Shown: positions 44,945 through 53,933, counted from the first letter of the stretch. The stretch is 64,000 nt of DNA from UBA2705 sp963977105 (GCA_963977105.1 CAXBNI010000002.1:285030-349029); one strand, 5' to 3'. Numbers and translations are program-made. Notes: a model not told the origin generated them from the letters alone.

Positions 44945-45358
44945 TTAACGTCCATTCGTTAATAAGCCTTCATTATGCATCGCGCGAACCACGCGTTTAC
45001 GGTAGGCCTCGCCAATTTTAGGGGTACGTGAATGATAATGTGCAATCGCCTTAGGCAAAGAGCCCGTTTCATCCAAATGGCTTTTTAGAATCCATGCCGC
45101 AACGCCAACATTCGTGCATTCGTCATTTTTGAGCCAATGTATAGCCGTGCGCTCATTGACCCGCCAGAATTTTGTCAATTCGCCTAGCCAGATCGTGTTG
45201 ATCTGCATTGGCCCTAAATCATAGGAGCCATTGGTGTTCAGATTCGCCATCCCAACCTTACCGCCTTCGACCTTGTATATGCCATAAAGCACTGCAGGCG
45301 GTACATTATAGGTCTGCGCCGCTAAAACTAAACAAGATGCCAACATTTCGGTAAACAT
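44945..45358 (-). CDS. Lytic transglycosylase-like protein (SLT domain)
   Basis: 137 aa, a single SLT-fold domain. Catalytic Glu31 in YGIYKVEGG, then NGSYDLGPMQIN and the AVAAWILK-type helix (VGVAAWILKSHLDETG), ending YRKRVVRAM. Enzymes of this size (VirB1, IagB, PilT/TrbN) cut peptidoglycan locally to let a secretion or pilus channel through. The N-terminus has only a short hydrophobic stretch, not a full signal peptide, so export is uncertain. It starts 8 nt after the upstream gene; 138 nt separates it from the TcpQ-domain gene. Confidence 0.85.
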   Translation of the reverse strand: MFTEMLASCLVLAAQTYNVPPAVLYGIYKVEGGKVGMANLNTNGSYDLGPMQINTIWLGELTKFWRVNERTAIHWLKNDECTNVGVAAWILKSHLDETGSLPKAIAHYHSRTPKIGEAYRKRVVRAMHNEGLLTNGR

Positions 45359-45366
45359 AAAACGCT

Positions 45367-46470
45367 CTACTCTTCACTTATTGGCGCAGCGCCAGAGAAG
45401 AATGCCATAGGGTCAGACGGGTCAGCTTCAGCTGCAGGCTGCTGTGGCGGCACTTGTTCAGGGCTCTGCACGGGGGCGGCGCTTTGTACGGGCGCAATGT
45501 TTTCAACCGGAGCAGACTGCGGCGCGGCAACATCTACAACTGGCGCGACTGGTGGCGCAACTGGCGCTGTCGCAATTGGCGGCGGGGCTACGGCTGGCGG
45601 AGGCGTTGATGGCGCAAGGCCGCCTGCACCGCCTGCTGAAGCGCCAACAGGCTCTGCGATTAAAGAGCTCACAACAGCCTCAAGCATACCTAGGCGCTTA
45701 TCAAATGCGCCCCAGACTCCGTCCATAGAAATATTCTGTGCCATCATCTTTTGTTGATCGCCAGATGACATTAACTGTGTCATTTCTGCAAAGTGACACT
45801 GCGCATAGGTGTTTGCCGCCACCTTCAGGAGAGACACCTCAACAGACTTTGCTTGTTCAGGGCTTGCGCTCGTATAAAGTCGCGCTGAAAAGCCTTGTAC
45901 TACACCCATTAAGCGCTGCACGATTTCTTTCATCAGCTGCTCTTCTTGGCGGCCAAACGGAAAGGCAGCAACGGCATTAACCACAGGTATCAGCGCCGCC
46001 GAATAATGCACAGCGACATATTCAAGCACCGGCAAAGCACCAGAGCGTTCACTATCTGCGGCGCCCAGCGCCTGTGCAGCATCGTGCCCTGTTTCAAAAT
46101 TCTCGGAAAATGCAACAACGGACTGCACGACTTTTTCAAGGCGCTGTAACTCAGGGTCGCCAGGAATGCGTCCCGTCATGCCATATAAATTTGCGATAAC
46201 AGAGCTTGAAAGCGCCGTCATTCCAAGTCGCGCGGCATCCGCACGGCTTTCTGTCGGCTCATTAATATCAAAGCTGCGAAACAACATCAGGCCAAGTTCT
46301 GTTGACTTACCCAGTAATTCAGCGATAAGACGTGCCTGCGATTCATCGGAGGGGGTCCCTTGTACGCGGCCCATCGCTTGCTTCTGGCGTTCAACTTCAC
46401 TAACGGCTGCAATAATGGGCATTCCTAATTTTTCAACGATCTGCGCGATCATCTCTGAAGATTGTGGCAT
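45367..46470 (-). CDS. Unknown protein with helical N-domain and Pro/Ala-rich tail
   Basis: 367 aa, no signal peptide. Residues about 1-280 look all-helical (Ala, Leu, Glu and Gln rich) with no recognised motif. Residues about 285-355 are low-complexity Pro/Ala/Val (repeated APP, VAPP and PVQSA elements), typical of a flexible linker or a wall-spanning region. The end is DPMAFFSGAAPISEE. It lies between a DsbC-like gene and a transglycosylase in a secretion-like cluster, so a role with that machinery is a reasonable but unproven inference. No clear ribosome binding site. Confidence 0.55.
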   Translation of the reverse strand: MPQSSEMIAQIVEKLGMPIIAAVSEVERQKQAMGRVQGTPSDESQARLIAELLGKSTELGLMLFRSFDINEPTESRADAARLGMTALSSSVIANLYGMTGRIPGDPELQRLEKVVQSVVAFSENFETGHDAAQALGAADSERSGALPVLEYVAVHYSAALIPVVNAVAAFPFGRQEEQLMKEIVQRLMGVVQGFSARLYTSASPEQAKSVEVSLLKVAANTYAQCHFAEMTQLMSSGDQQKMMAQNISMDGVWGAFDKRLGMLEAVVSSLIAEPVGASAGGAGGLAPSTPPPAVAPPPIATAPVAPPVAPVVDVAAPQSAPVENIAPVQSAAPVQSPEQVPPQQPAAEADPSDPMAFFSGAAPISEE

Positions 46471-46528
46471 CGTAATCTAAAACCTACACTGTTAATAATT
46501 CATCATATTCACTAAAATTTCACGCCGC

Positions 46529-47428
46529 CTATGGCAGGTCGTTAATAATGCTTTCCAAGCGAGAAGGGGCACCTTTGACAATTTTAACTTTGTTAGACGC
46601 ATCGCGGTAAATAGAAAACGGCGTAACATCAAAGCCCCAACCACGCATGATTTCAATATTCAACTCAACGCCGTCTGTATTAAATGTATTGGTCACAGGA
46701 AGCGCCGTTTTGTCGCCATCCAAATGCTTATAATAACGCTCTTCTGCATCCACCGCACTTAATAAATAAGCAGCCTGTTTGAGGCTTTCTTCATCCATTA
46801 GGCCTACAGGAATGATACGGAGCTGCACCATGCCGCGCTTTAAAAAGCCGCGTCTTAGCTCGTTCACGAAATCATGACAATGTGGGCATTTAGGGTCAAC
46901 AAAGCTGTATACGACGGGGGCGTTTTTATCACCCAGCGCCACCCAGTTACTATTTTCAATTGTTAAGAACAGCTGCTCTGAGGGCGACAAATTCGCGTAA
47001 TCGCTTGCACTCGGCTTTTGCCCTGCTTTAACCAAAGAATCTGTCGCGCCTGCGACATCATCAACTTCGCGCGCTGTGCCGCCAGCGAACTGATCAATCA
47101 AATCTTTATCCGTTGTCTCAAGGCGTTTGAGCTGCTCTGAGGTCACGAGCTCTCCGCTGCTTTTGTACAACACGCCTGAAACAAGCGCTTTTTTATCTGG
47201 CGTTGCATAGAAAAACTGCTGCGTGCCTTTTAACACAACTAACCAGCCCTCTAGCCCCAGATCATTACCAAGGTAGCGTATCTGCGCGCCCTCTTCCGCC
47301 AAAGAGTGTAGTGGTGCGGGCATTACCGGGACCGCATCAGCCTTAGCCTGCGAGTTAAAGAACAATACAGCCACGCCCAGCACAGCAAGAAAAGAGTAAG
47401 AAAAGCAATGCAGTGATCTTGAGAACAT
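46529..47428 (-). CDS. DsbC/DsbG-like periplasmic thioredoxin-fold protein
   Basis: 299 aa with a signal peptide about 1-31 (NSQAKA). An N-terminal region precedes a thioredoxin-like domain from about 160. The active site CPHC lies near 181 in VDPKCPHCHDF, with cis-proline segment DVTPFSIYRD and a C-terminal GAPSRLESII. This is the DsbC/DsbG pattern, an isomerase or oxidase that corrects disulfides in the periplasm. I-type conjugation loci carry a similar DsbC-like protein (TrbB). First gene of the leftward cluster ending in the TcpQ-domain protein. Confidence 0.83.
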   Translation of the reverse strand: MFSRSLHCFSYSFLAVLGVAVLFFNSQAKADAVPVMPAPLHSLAEEGAQIRYLGNDLGLEGWLVVLKGTQQFFYATPDKKALVSGVLYKSSGELVTSEQLKRLETTDKDLIDQFAGGTAREVDDVAGATDSLVKAGQKPSASDYANLSPSEQLFLTIENSNWVALGDKNAPVVYSFVDPKCPHCHDFVNELRRGFLKRGMVQLRIIPVGLMDEESLKQAAYLLSAVDAEERYYKHLDGDKTALPVTNTFNTDGVELNIEIMRGWGFDVTPFSIYRDASNKVKIVKGAPSRLESIINDLP

Positions 47429-47566
47429 ATCTAAATACCTATTATCATTTAAGTTTCGCCAACACTTATATACACATCAGCGCAAAGCAGTATAAACTCA
47501 TATATCGCCGTTGTTAAGCCCAGTTTTATAAAAACCGCGCAGCAGCGACGTTACTTGGAGTGCACA

Positions 47567-48757
47567 TCATACAAACAATGTTAATAATGCTGTAAAATTA
47601 TATAGACTATGACGTGATATTTCGCCAGAAGAATAAAAGCCTGCAAGAGGAATATCGCCAATTATTTCTTTAATCAACGTCAGCTCGCACGAGGGCTCAT
47701 CGCGACTCAGGCGTGAAGCGCTGGAAATATAAACCCCACCCTTAATCGAATTCAGCGTGCCTTCCGCCTGCAGACGCGCGCGCAGCTTCATAAGCTTCTG
47801 CGCCAGATCCGCCTTTAATCCGGCCTGATCGCGCACAACAAAGGACAGGTATTCCCCCTCGGCCGCGATATGCGCTGCCGACACCCAGCCTTTTTCATCA
47901 TCACAGCCCGACATGCTTTTAATAGAGCGGCCCATTATATCATTTTTATAATAACGAAAAGCCATTTGGATTTCTGCTGACAGCGCTGGCAAATATGCCC
48001 TTAACTCATTAAGGGTCAGCCCCGTAAGGTCATCTTTCGCGTGGCGCGGAGCAAGCCAAGACGACAGATCTTCAGCAAGAACATAGGCCGCGGATTTTCC
48101 ATCCAGCTCAAAAATCACATTATTTTGACAGGAAGTCACTTTATGCTCACACCCCATTGTAGAAAACCCCTCAAACAAAGCCGAGACGACAGGCACTGTT
48201 TCAGAAAAAAAGCAGCCCGAAAGCGCATCATCACACTTATTATGCGTAAACACATTTTGTAACCCGCGCCCCGAAGAAACGCCGCCTGTCATAAAACACA
48301 TGGTTTGTTCATATATACGGTTCAATGCAGTTTGCGGGGGATAGCCTGTTTCAGGATGGAAATAAATATGCGCTGTACGTGGGGCCAGCGTTACGCTCCC
48401 ATCCAAAACCCGCTGAAGATCCGCCTGATAATTCTCCTGAGAAACCCCAATGATTGAAAATTCATTTTCGGGGATATGCATTAAAAGGCACGCCGCTGCG
48501 GGACGGTCCGTATGCTGGCCTCCGTCTGAAAGAATAGCGCTCCCCGAAGCGCCGACCCAAAACGGCACCGTTGTAAGAGAACGCAGAAGATCAACAATGC
48601 TTTGCGCATCTTTTGATAGCTTATCTGTAAGATACAGAAACCCCAAATTCGGCGGTGTGGGGCACGCCGATATTTCTGGTGACAATATATCAATCAAAAC
48701 CTTTACGACCTCGCGCCAATTTTTATCCGCCGCTATTGCTGTTATAAACTTACGCAT
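47567..48757 (-). CDS. FIST-domain sensory protein
   Basis: 396 aa, cytoplasmic. FIST N domain (about 1-205) with PPNLGFLYLTD, VPFWVGASGSAILSDG and TGGVSSGRGLQNVF. FIST C domain (about 225-385) with LDGKSAAYVLAEDL, GCDDEKGWVSAAHI, and PLAGFYSSGEISRHSLYNFTALLTLF near the end. FIST proteins are proposed small-molecule (probably amino acid) sensors and are often fused to signalling domains. Here there is no output domain, and no kinase or cyclase neighbour. Divergent from the L,D-transpeptidase gene, 249 nt apart. Confidence 0.87.
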   Translation of the reverse strand: MRKFITAIAADKNWREVVKVLIDILSPEISACPTPPNLGFLYLTDKLSKDAQSIVDLLRSLTTVPFWVGASGSAILSDGGQHTDRPAAACLLMHIPENEFSIIGVSQENYQADLQRVLDGSVTLAPRTAHIYFHPETGYPPQTALNRIYEQTMCFMTGGVSSGRGLQNVFTHNKCDDALSGCFFSETVPVVSALFEGFSTMGCEHKVTSCQNNVIFELDGKSAAYVLAEDLSSWLAPRHAKDDLTGLTLNELRAYLPALSAEIQMAFRYYKNDIMGRSIKSMSGCDDEKGWVSAAHIAAEGEYLSFVVRDQAGLKADLAQKLMKLRARLQAEGTLNSIKGGVYISSASRLSRDEPSCELTLIKEIIGDIPLAGFYSSGEISRHSLYNFTALLTLFV

Positions 48758-49006
48758 ATCATTTATTTCTATTAATTATCACCTATCTAACATCTTACTC
48801 TAAAATGATTAAACCAAAATGAGGGGCACAGCGCAGGCACAAAAAAATCACAAAGCATCACCTTTTTCTGCTATAGTTTAGGGTGTTTATGCTTGTAATT
48901 CATATCGTCACCCTATACATAGTGACAAGAGTTAATAAATGATTTTCTAAACGGCACAAACGCAGCGCCACACCCGTTAACGTAACAAGAAACGAAATAT
49001 TTTCAG

Positions 49007-50185
49007 ATGTATAACCTCATCGCAGCATTCTGCTTATGCCTTATCAGCCTTTACACCGTCGGCAATGCTCACGCATCAAACGTCCCTGCCGATATCGCGA
49101 CCGAAATCGATAGCAAAATCGACGCAAAGCCCGCACCAAAGGCAAAAGTCAACAAGGCAGCTGCGCGCACTGCCGTGCAAAATGATGCAAAGCTTTATAA
49201 GCTTGATTACATTGGCAACACAGAGAAATACAAAGCTGAGTACGAAGATACGTTAATCCACCTTGCACGAAAAAATAACCTCGGCTTTATTGAAATGCGC
49301 TCTGCGAACCCACATCTTGACCCGTGGATACCTGGTGAAGACGCTGAAATCATCCTGCCAAAACGTCACTTGCTGCCGAATGCACCGAAACACGGCGTTG
49401 TCATTAACCTCGCTGAAATGCGCCTTTATATATTTGATGATGAAGGCAACGCCCCGCAAACATTCCCTATCGGCGTTGGCCGTGAAGGCTTGCAGACGCC
49501 AATTGGCAGCACCTCTGTCGTACGTAAGGCCATTGGCCCGAGCTGGCGCCCAACCGCCCGCATGCGCAAAGAAGATCCAACATTACCTGATGTTATAAGA
49601 GCAGGTCCCGACAATCCGCTGGGCACACATGCAATCTACCTTGGCTGGCCGCAATATGCGATTCACGGTACCAACCGCCCTTACGGCATTGGGCGCCGTG
49701 TAAGCTCCGGCTGCATTCGCATGTACCCCGAGGCGATTGTTAAGGCTTATGATTTGATTCCGAAAGGCACAATGGTCACTGTCGTTGACCAAACGATCAA
49801 AGTCGGTTGGGCTGATGAGATGCTTTATATCGAAGCCAGCACAGGCCAAGAGCTTGCCGCTGAAATGGAAAGCCTCGGGAAAGTTCAAGAAGAAGAACTT
49901 TCGAGCAATCAAATCTCATACATCAAAACCAAGGCCGGCAAACGCGCCTCTGAAATCGACTGGGATATTGCACAAAAAGCGTATAATGCGCGCAGCGGTT
50001 ATCCCGTGCCTGTGCTCGGTAAAGCAAAAACCACAGAAACAGCTGACGCTATTGTCGCAGAAGCCAAAATAGACAGCGAAAAGACAGCCCCAGCAGCAGA
50101 AGAAGCACAGAGCAACAAAGAAAAGCTTGCCACTAAAGAAGAAAAGACACAGGCGCGCGTCTTAAATGCATCTTACAATGACTAA
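49007..50185 (+). CDS. L,D-transpeptidase (YkuD domain, ErfK/YbiS-like)
   Basis: 392 aa with a signal peptide about 1-23 (GNAHA). A LysM-like peptidoglycan-binding segment (about 75-120, DTLIHLARKNNLGFIEMRSANP) precedes the YkuD catalytic domain (about 130-265). The catalytic pattern is HGTNRPYGIGRRVSSGCIRM, with Cys near 237 as nucleophile. It forms 3-3 peptidoglycan crosslinks or attaches proteins to the wall. The C-terminal 120 residues are Ala/Glu/Lys-rich and probably disordered. Convergent with the next gene, overlapping by 4 nt. Confidence 0.93.
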   Translation: MYNLIAAFCLCLISLYTVGNAHASNVPADIATEIDSKIDAKPAPKAKVNKAAARTAVQNDAKLYKLDYIGNTEKYKAEYEDTLIHLARKNNLGFIEMRSANPHLDPWIPGEDAEIILPKRHLLPNAPKHGVVINLAEMRLYIFDDEGNAPQTFPIGVGREGLQTPIGSTSVVRKAIGPSWRPTARMRKEDPTLPDVIRAGPDNPLGTHAIYLGWPQYAIHGTNRPYGIGRRVSSGCIRMYPEAIVKAYDLIPKGTMVTVVDQTIKVGWADEMLYIEASTGQELAAEMESLGKVQEEELSSNQISYIKTKAGKRASEIDWDIAQKAYNARSGYPVPVLGKAKTTETADAIVAEAKIDSEKTAPAAEEAQSNKEKLATKEEKTQARVLNASYND

Positions 50186-50496
50186 GGCTTTGCTTGATCT
50201 CCGCGTTCTTTAAATCGTTTTATGCCATATATAAGCGCTAATATTGTATAGCCGACGGGGCCATACAGGATACTGAACAAAATAAACCAGCCCGAGACAA
50301 GCATCGTATATAACACGCCGCCTATATCCAGCCCCAGCACAAGACAGCGATGCGCGCTGCCTTCATCAACCTGACAGTCAAGGGCAAACGCAATAAAAAT
50401 GCCTACAAGTAAATTGAATATCGGCAAAAAGACAATCACCGTCCAGATGCGAAACGCCAGACCGAGCTTTGTTAGCCTCTTTTTTTTTACGGACAT
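50182..50496 (-). CDS. Small membrane protein of unknown function
   Basis: 104 aa with two or three hydrophobic helices (IWTVIVFLPIFNLLVGIFIAF, LVSGWFILFSILYGPVGYTI) and basic ends (SVKKKRL, RFKERGD). Two cysteines (LDCQ, HRCLVLG) flank a short loop. No family recognised. Its ATG overlaps the stop of a 34-codon frame just upstream, and that lies 10 nt after serC, so the three are probably co-transcribed. Confidence 0.6.
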   Translation of the reverse strand: MSVKKKRLTKLGLAFRIWTVIVFLPIFNLLVGIFIAFALDCQVDEGSAHRCLVLGLDIGGVLYTMLVSGWFILFSILYGPVGYTILALIYGIKRFKERGDQAKP

Positions 50497-50591
50497 TTAG
50501 GGCGCATCTTTTGTTTAAAATGTGTCATATACTCATATTGTAATTTTTCTAATTCCGCATCAAAGAAATAACGTTTAACATCTGTGCTCAT
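50487..50591 (-). CDS. Putative 34-aa small protein downstream of serC
   Basis: ATG 50591 to TAA 50487. The product is charged and aromatic, beginning MSTDVKRYFFDAELEKL and ending MRPKCP. AGGG stands 8 nt before the ATG. Its stop overlaps the next gene's start (AAATGTCCGTAA), which suggests translational coupling. Too short to assign a family. Confidence 0.45.
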   Translation of the reverse strand: MSTDVKRYFFDAELEKLQYEYMTHFKQKMRPKCP

Positions 50592-50601
50592 TTAATTCGC
50601 C

Positions 50602-51777
50602 CTATCCTGCTGTTTTCTCTACAGCTTGTATTTTTGTTGTCGCATATGCCCAGTCGAGCCATGGCGTAAGTAGCGCCAAATCAGATGCTTCAATCGTGGT
50701 GCCACCCCAAATACGTAAGCCCGCAGGCGCCGCGCGGTATGATTTAATGTCGTAAGCCACGCCTTCGCTATCAAGCGGTTTAATCATTGCGGCAATAAAC
50801 GGCATTTTTGCACCCTCTGCCAAAGATTCAAACCAAGGGTCTGAGATTTTCAGCGTAATTGATGTGTTTGAGCGTACGCTCGGCTCAGTTGTCAAAAAAT
50901 CGACCCAGTCGGTTTTTTCAACCCAGTCCGCGATGGTTTTTAAATTTGCTGCACAGCGTGCCTTGCTTGCGCTCACGCCGCCCAGTGATTTAACCCAGCG
51001 CAGCGCATCAAGGCAGTCTTCGACGGCAAGCATAGATGGCGTGTTAAGCGTTTCGCCAACAAAAAGCCCTTCATTGATTTTGCCTTTTTTCGTCATGCGG
51101 AAAATTTTAGGCAGCGGGCGATCCGGTACATAGCTTTCTAAGCGTTCGACGGCCCGCGGTGAAAGCACCAACATGCCATGCGCCGCTTCGCCGCCAAGAA
51201 CTTTTTGCCATGACCACGTTGTTACATCTAATTTTGACCAGTCCATGTCATAGGCGAACACAGCAGATGTCGCGTCACAAAATGTTAGCCCCGCGCGATC
51301 AGGCTTGACCCAATCAAGATTCGGCACGCGCGTTCCTGCTGTTGTGCCGTTATAAACAAACACCGTGTCACGGTCTGTATCAACGGCGGACAGGTCAATC
51401 ATTTCGCCATAATCAGCCTCATGAACAATGACATCGTCACATTTGAGGTGATCTTGAATGTCTTTCGCCCAATCACCAGAAAAGCTATCCGTTACAACCG
51501 TATTCACGCCGCGCGCGCCAAGCATTGACCAAAGTGCCATTTCAATTGCGCCCGTGTCTGATGCCGGTACAATGGCGATATAATAGTCAGCAGGAATGCC
51601 CAGCAATTCGCGTTGCAGCTCAATGACCTCTTTCAACTTCGCCTTACCGGGCGAAGAGCGGTGCGAGCGCCCAAGCAAGGCGCCGCTGAGCGCATCAAGA
51701 CTCCAATTAGGCCGCTTAGAGCAAGGCCCTGAAGAAAAATTCGGGTTATGTGGCTTTTGTGATGGCTTTTGAAGCAT
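50602..51777 (-). CDS. serC: Phosphoserine aminotransferase
   Basis: 391 aa. PLP enzyme converting 3-phosphohydroxypyruvate and glutamate to phosphoserine (serine and pyridoxine pathways). It belongs to the longer alphaproteobacterial/archaeal-type SerC: NFSSGPCSKRPNW at the start, LGRSHRSSPGKAKL, FCDATSAVFAYD, the PLP lysine in TWSWQKVLGGEAAHGM, and ETLNTPSMLAVED. It directly follows a 51-codon frame with no gap, and lies back to back with serB, the next enzyme of serine synthesis. Confidence 0.95.
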   Translation of the reverse strand: MLQKPSQKPHNPNFSSGPCSKRPNWSLDALSGALLGRSHRSSPGKAKLKEVIELQRELLGIPADYYIAIVPASDTGAIEMALWSMLGARGVNTVVTDSFSGDWAKDIQDHLKCDDVIVHEADYGEMIDLSAVDTDRDTVFVYNGTTAGTRVPNLDWVKPDRAGLTFCDATSAVFAYDMDWSKLDVTTWSWQKVLGGEAAHGMLVLSPRAVERLESYVPDRPLPKIFRMTKKGKINEGLFVGETLNTPSMLAVEDCLDALRWVKSLGGVSASKARCAANLKTIADWVEKTDWVDFLTTEPSVRSNTSITLKISDPWFESLAEGAKMPFIAAMIKPLDSEGVAYDIKSYRAAPAGLRIWGGTTIEASDLALLTPWLDWAYATTKIQAVEKTAG

Positions 51778-51933
51778 TTATACAGACTTTATCAATGAGG
51801 TTTTTATGCGCGTTGCACGCGCAGGATTTAACGGCGCATCATTCGCCGCCTTAGTCTTTTCATCCATAGGATGATTCATATTTGCTTTTGTATGTTTCAG
51901 TTTTTTGAATAAACCGCTGCTCACAATTGCCAT
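51778..51933 (-). CDS. Putative 51-aa basic protein upstream of serC
   Basis: From ATG 51933, with GGAG 8 nt before it; a longer form from 51960 is open but lacks this spacing. Product basic and hydrophilic (FKKLKHTKANMNHPMD, NPARATRIKTSLIKSV). Its TAA is immediately followed by the serC ATG, so it could set serC translation. No leader-type run of serine codons was seen. Function unknown. Confidence 0.5.
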   Translation of the reverse strand: MAIVSSGLFKKLKHTKANMNHPMDEKTKAANDAPLNPARATRIKTSLIKSV

Positions 51934-52063
51934 TAAAGATTCTCCGACCATATAAACCATATGTTTAAGCTTTTGTTGTCAGCTTGCATATGATAGGGTT
52001 TGCATGTTTCATATGAACCCAACCATACGCATTTAACCCTTTAATGTCTAGACCCAATCAGCC

Positions 52064-52963
52064 ATGAAATTTGCACTTATTTTAGTATCATCACCGCGTA
52101 AAAAACTCAGCACGGCGCATTTGGCTCACGTCCAAAGCTTGCTTGCCGATTTATCTGTGCCTGAAACAGATATCGCCCCGAAATGGCTCGGCGAACATCG
52201 CGCAGCTGAGATCATCTTGCTTGATAAACTGAATACAGATCAGCTTGTTACCTTGCGCGCATACACAGATAGTCAAGAGGTTGATATCTTTTGCGTCAGC
52301 AATACAAACCGCGCAAAACCATTATTACTTGCCGATATGGACAGCACCATCGTTACCGATGAGACGCTTGATAATATTGCCGCTAAAGCCGGTATTGGCG
52401 CAGCCGTCGCCAAAATCACCGCACGCGCGATGAACGGCGAGATTGACTTTATTGAAGCGCTGAATGAACGGGTCGCCATGCTTAAAGGCCAAAATATTTC
52501 CCTGCTTACTGATGTGCTAAAGGAAACAAAGCTAAGTGCAGGCGCAGAAGTTCTAATTCGCACCATGGCAAAACACGGCGCGACATGCGTCCTTGTTTCT
52601 GGCGGCTTTACATTCTTCACCGAGCATATCGCCAGAAAATGCGGTTTTGCCTATAATCACGGCAACACCTTAGATATTAAGGACGGTATCATACAAGGTA
52701 GCGTTAGCCCGCCAATATTAGATAAACATGCAAAAGTCACGTTTTTAAAGCATTATTTAAACAAGCTAAAAGTCCGCGCGAAAGAAACCGTTGCCGTTGG
52801 TGATGGCGCAAATGATCTGGAATTGTTGCAGGCTGTCGGCACTGGCGTTGGCTATTATCCGAAACCAGCACTTGAACAAGCCCTACAACATAATATAAAA
52901 TATAGTGACTTAACGGCGCTTTTATATATTCAAGGCTATACAGAGGCCGAATTTCTAAAATAA
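52064..52963 (+). CDS. serB: Phosphoserine phosphatase
   Basis: 299 aa. N-terminal ACT-like region (about 1-85), then the HAD catalytic domain: DMDSTIVTDE near 92 with the nucleophilic Asp and the Thr/Ser after it, EALNERVAMLKG, VSGGFTFF and the metal-binding VGDGANDLELL. It releases serine from phosphoserine. Divergent from serC with about 130 nt between starts, so the two serine genes probably share a control region. A AAA+ gene follows 23 nt downstream on the same strand. Confidence 0.96.
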   Translation: MKFALILVSSPRKKLSTAHLAHVQSLLADLSVPETDIAPKWLGEHRAAEIILLDKLNTDQLVTLRAYTDSQEVDIFCVSNTNRAKPLLLADMDSTIVTDETLDNIAAKAGIGAAVAKITARAMNGEIDFIEALNERVAMLKGQNISLLTDVLKETKLSAGAEVLIRTMAKHGATCVLVSGGFTFFTEHIARKCGFAYNHGNTLDIKDGIIQGSVSPPILDKHAKVTFLKHYLNKLKVRAKETVAVGDGANDLELLQAVGTGVGYYPKPALEQALQHNIKYSDLTALLYIQGYTEAEFLK

Positions 52964-52986
52964 AAACTGAAGAAAGATAAGACATT

Positions 52987-53880
52987 ATGGGTGACGTGAG
53001 TAAAGCTGATTTTAAGTATAGCGATGAAGAGATGGATGCCCTCGTCCAAAAATATTGTAATGACTTTACCGCCAATGCAGCCGCCGGCATGTATGACCCA
53101 ATTTTTGGCCGTGATGTTGAGATTGACCAAGTCATTCTCATTCTTCTGCAAAAAGGCCGTAAAAACGCGATGCTTCAGGCACCAGCCGGCGTTGGTAAAA
53201 CCGCGCTCTGTGTTGCTCTCGCACAGCAAATTATTTCAGGCAATGTGCCTGATAAACTTAAAAACTGTCGCCTGCTTGAAATTGACCTTGCCGCGATGTC
53301 TGCGGGAACGGCATCTATATCAGAATTCCAAGGCCGGATTGTGCCTTTATTAAAAGCCATGGCAGAGCGCCACTACCACCCAGATTATGGCCTAACAATT
53401 TTGTTTATTGATGAAATCCACCAAATTATGCCGACCTGCCACGGCAGCTCATATAAAGGCCTGTCAGAGGTTATGAAGCCGTACCTGACATCTGGCGCAT
53501 TATACGTTATTGGCGCGACAACAAAAGATGAGTTCCGTATGTATATTGGCGTTGACCCCGCGATGGAACGTCGTTTTCAACAGGTCAATCTATCTATCCC
53601 CGATGCAGAAGGCGCATTTAAGATTTTGCAAGCCGTTCGTCCCGGTTACATTAAGCATCATGGCATTGATATTTCTGATGAAAAATGCCGTGAGATTGTC
53701 CGCTTAACAGAGAAATATATGAAGAAAAGAAATCAGCCTGATAAATCAATCATGACGATGGATGCAGCCTGCGCCTACCATGTCAAAGAATTTGGCACAG
53801 GCGGCGAGCTTTGTGAAGAAGCCATATATCATATGGTGTCAAAAGATATCGGTATTTCTGCTCTGGCGCTCAAAGAATAA
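52987..53880 (+). CDS. Stand-alone ClpB/ClpA D1-like AAA+ ATPase
   Basis: 297 aa, one AAA+ module resembling the first ATPase domain of Hsp100 proteins: FGRDVEIDQVILILLQKGRKNAML, Walker A APAGVGKTAL near 65-74, Walker B LFIDEIH at 139-145, a pore-loop-like segment, sensor VIGATTKDEFR, and arginine finger in PAMERRFQQV, followed by a helical lid. There is no Clp N-domain, no middle coiled coil and no D2, whereas ClpB is about 860 aa. This is exactly the domain made non-catalytic in the AAA+ protein at 32506. It is 23 nt after serB and may ride on its transcript. A ClpA-like helper of secretion or a CbbQ/ExeA-type ATPase are other possibilities. Confidence 0.8.
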   Translation: MGDVSKADFKYSDEEMDALVQKYCNDFTANAAAGMYDPIFGRDVEIDQVILILLQKGRKNAMLQAPAGVGKTALCVALAQQIISGNVPDKLKNCRLLEIDLAAMSAGTASISEFQGRIVPLLKAMAERHYHPDYGLTILFIDEIHQIMPTCHGSSYKGLSEVMKPYLTSGALYVIGATTKDEFRMYIGVDPAMERRFQQVNLSIPDAEGAFKILQAVRPGYIKHHGIDISDEKCREIVRLTEKYMKKRNQPDKSIMTMDAACAYHVKEFGTGGELCEEAIYHMVSKDIGISALALKE

Positions 53881-53933
53881 AGCGCAGCCCTTGTTTCCGA
53901 GGCCTGCACTCTAAAAAATACATATTAGTATGG

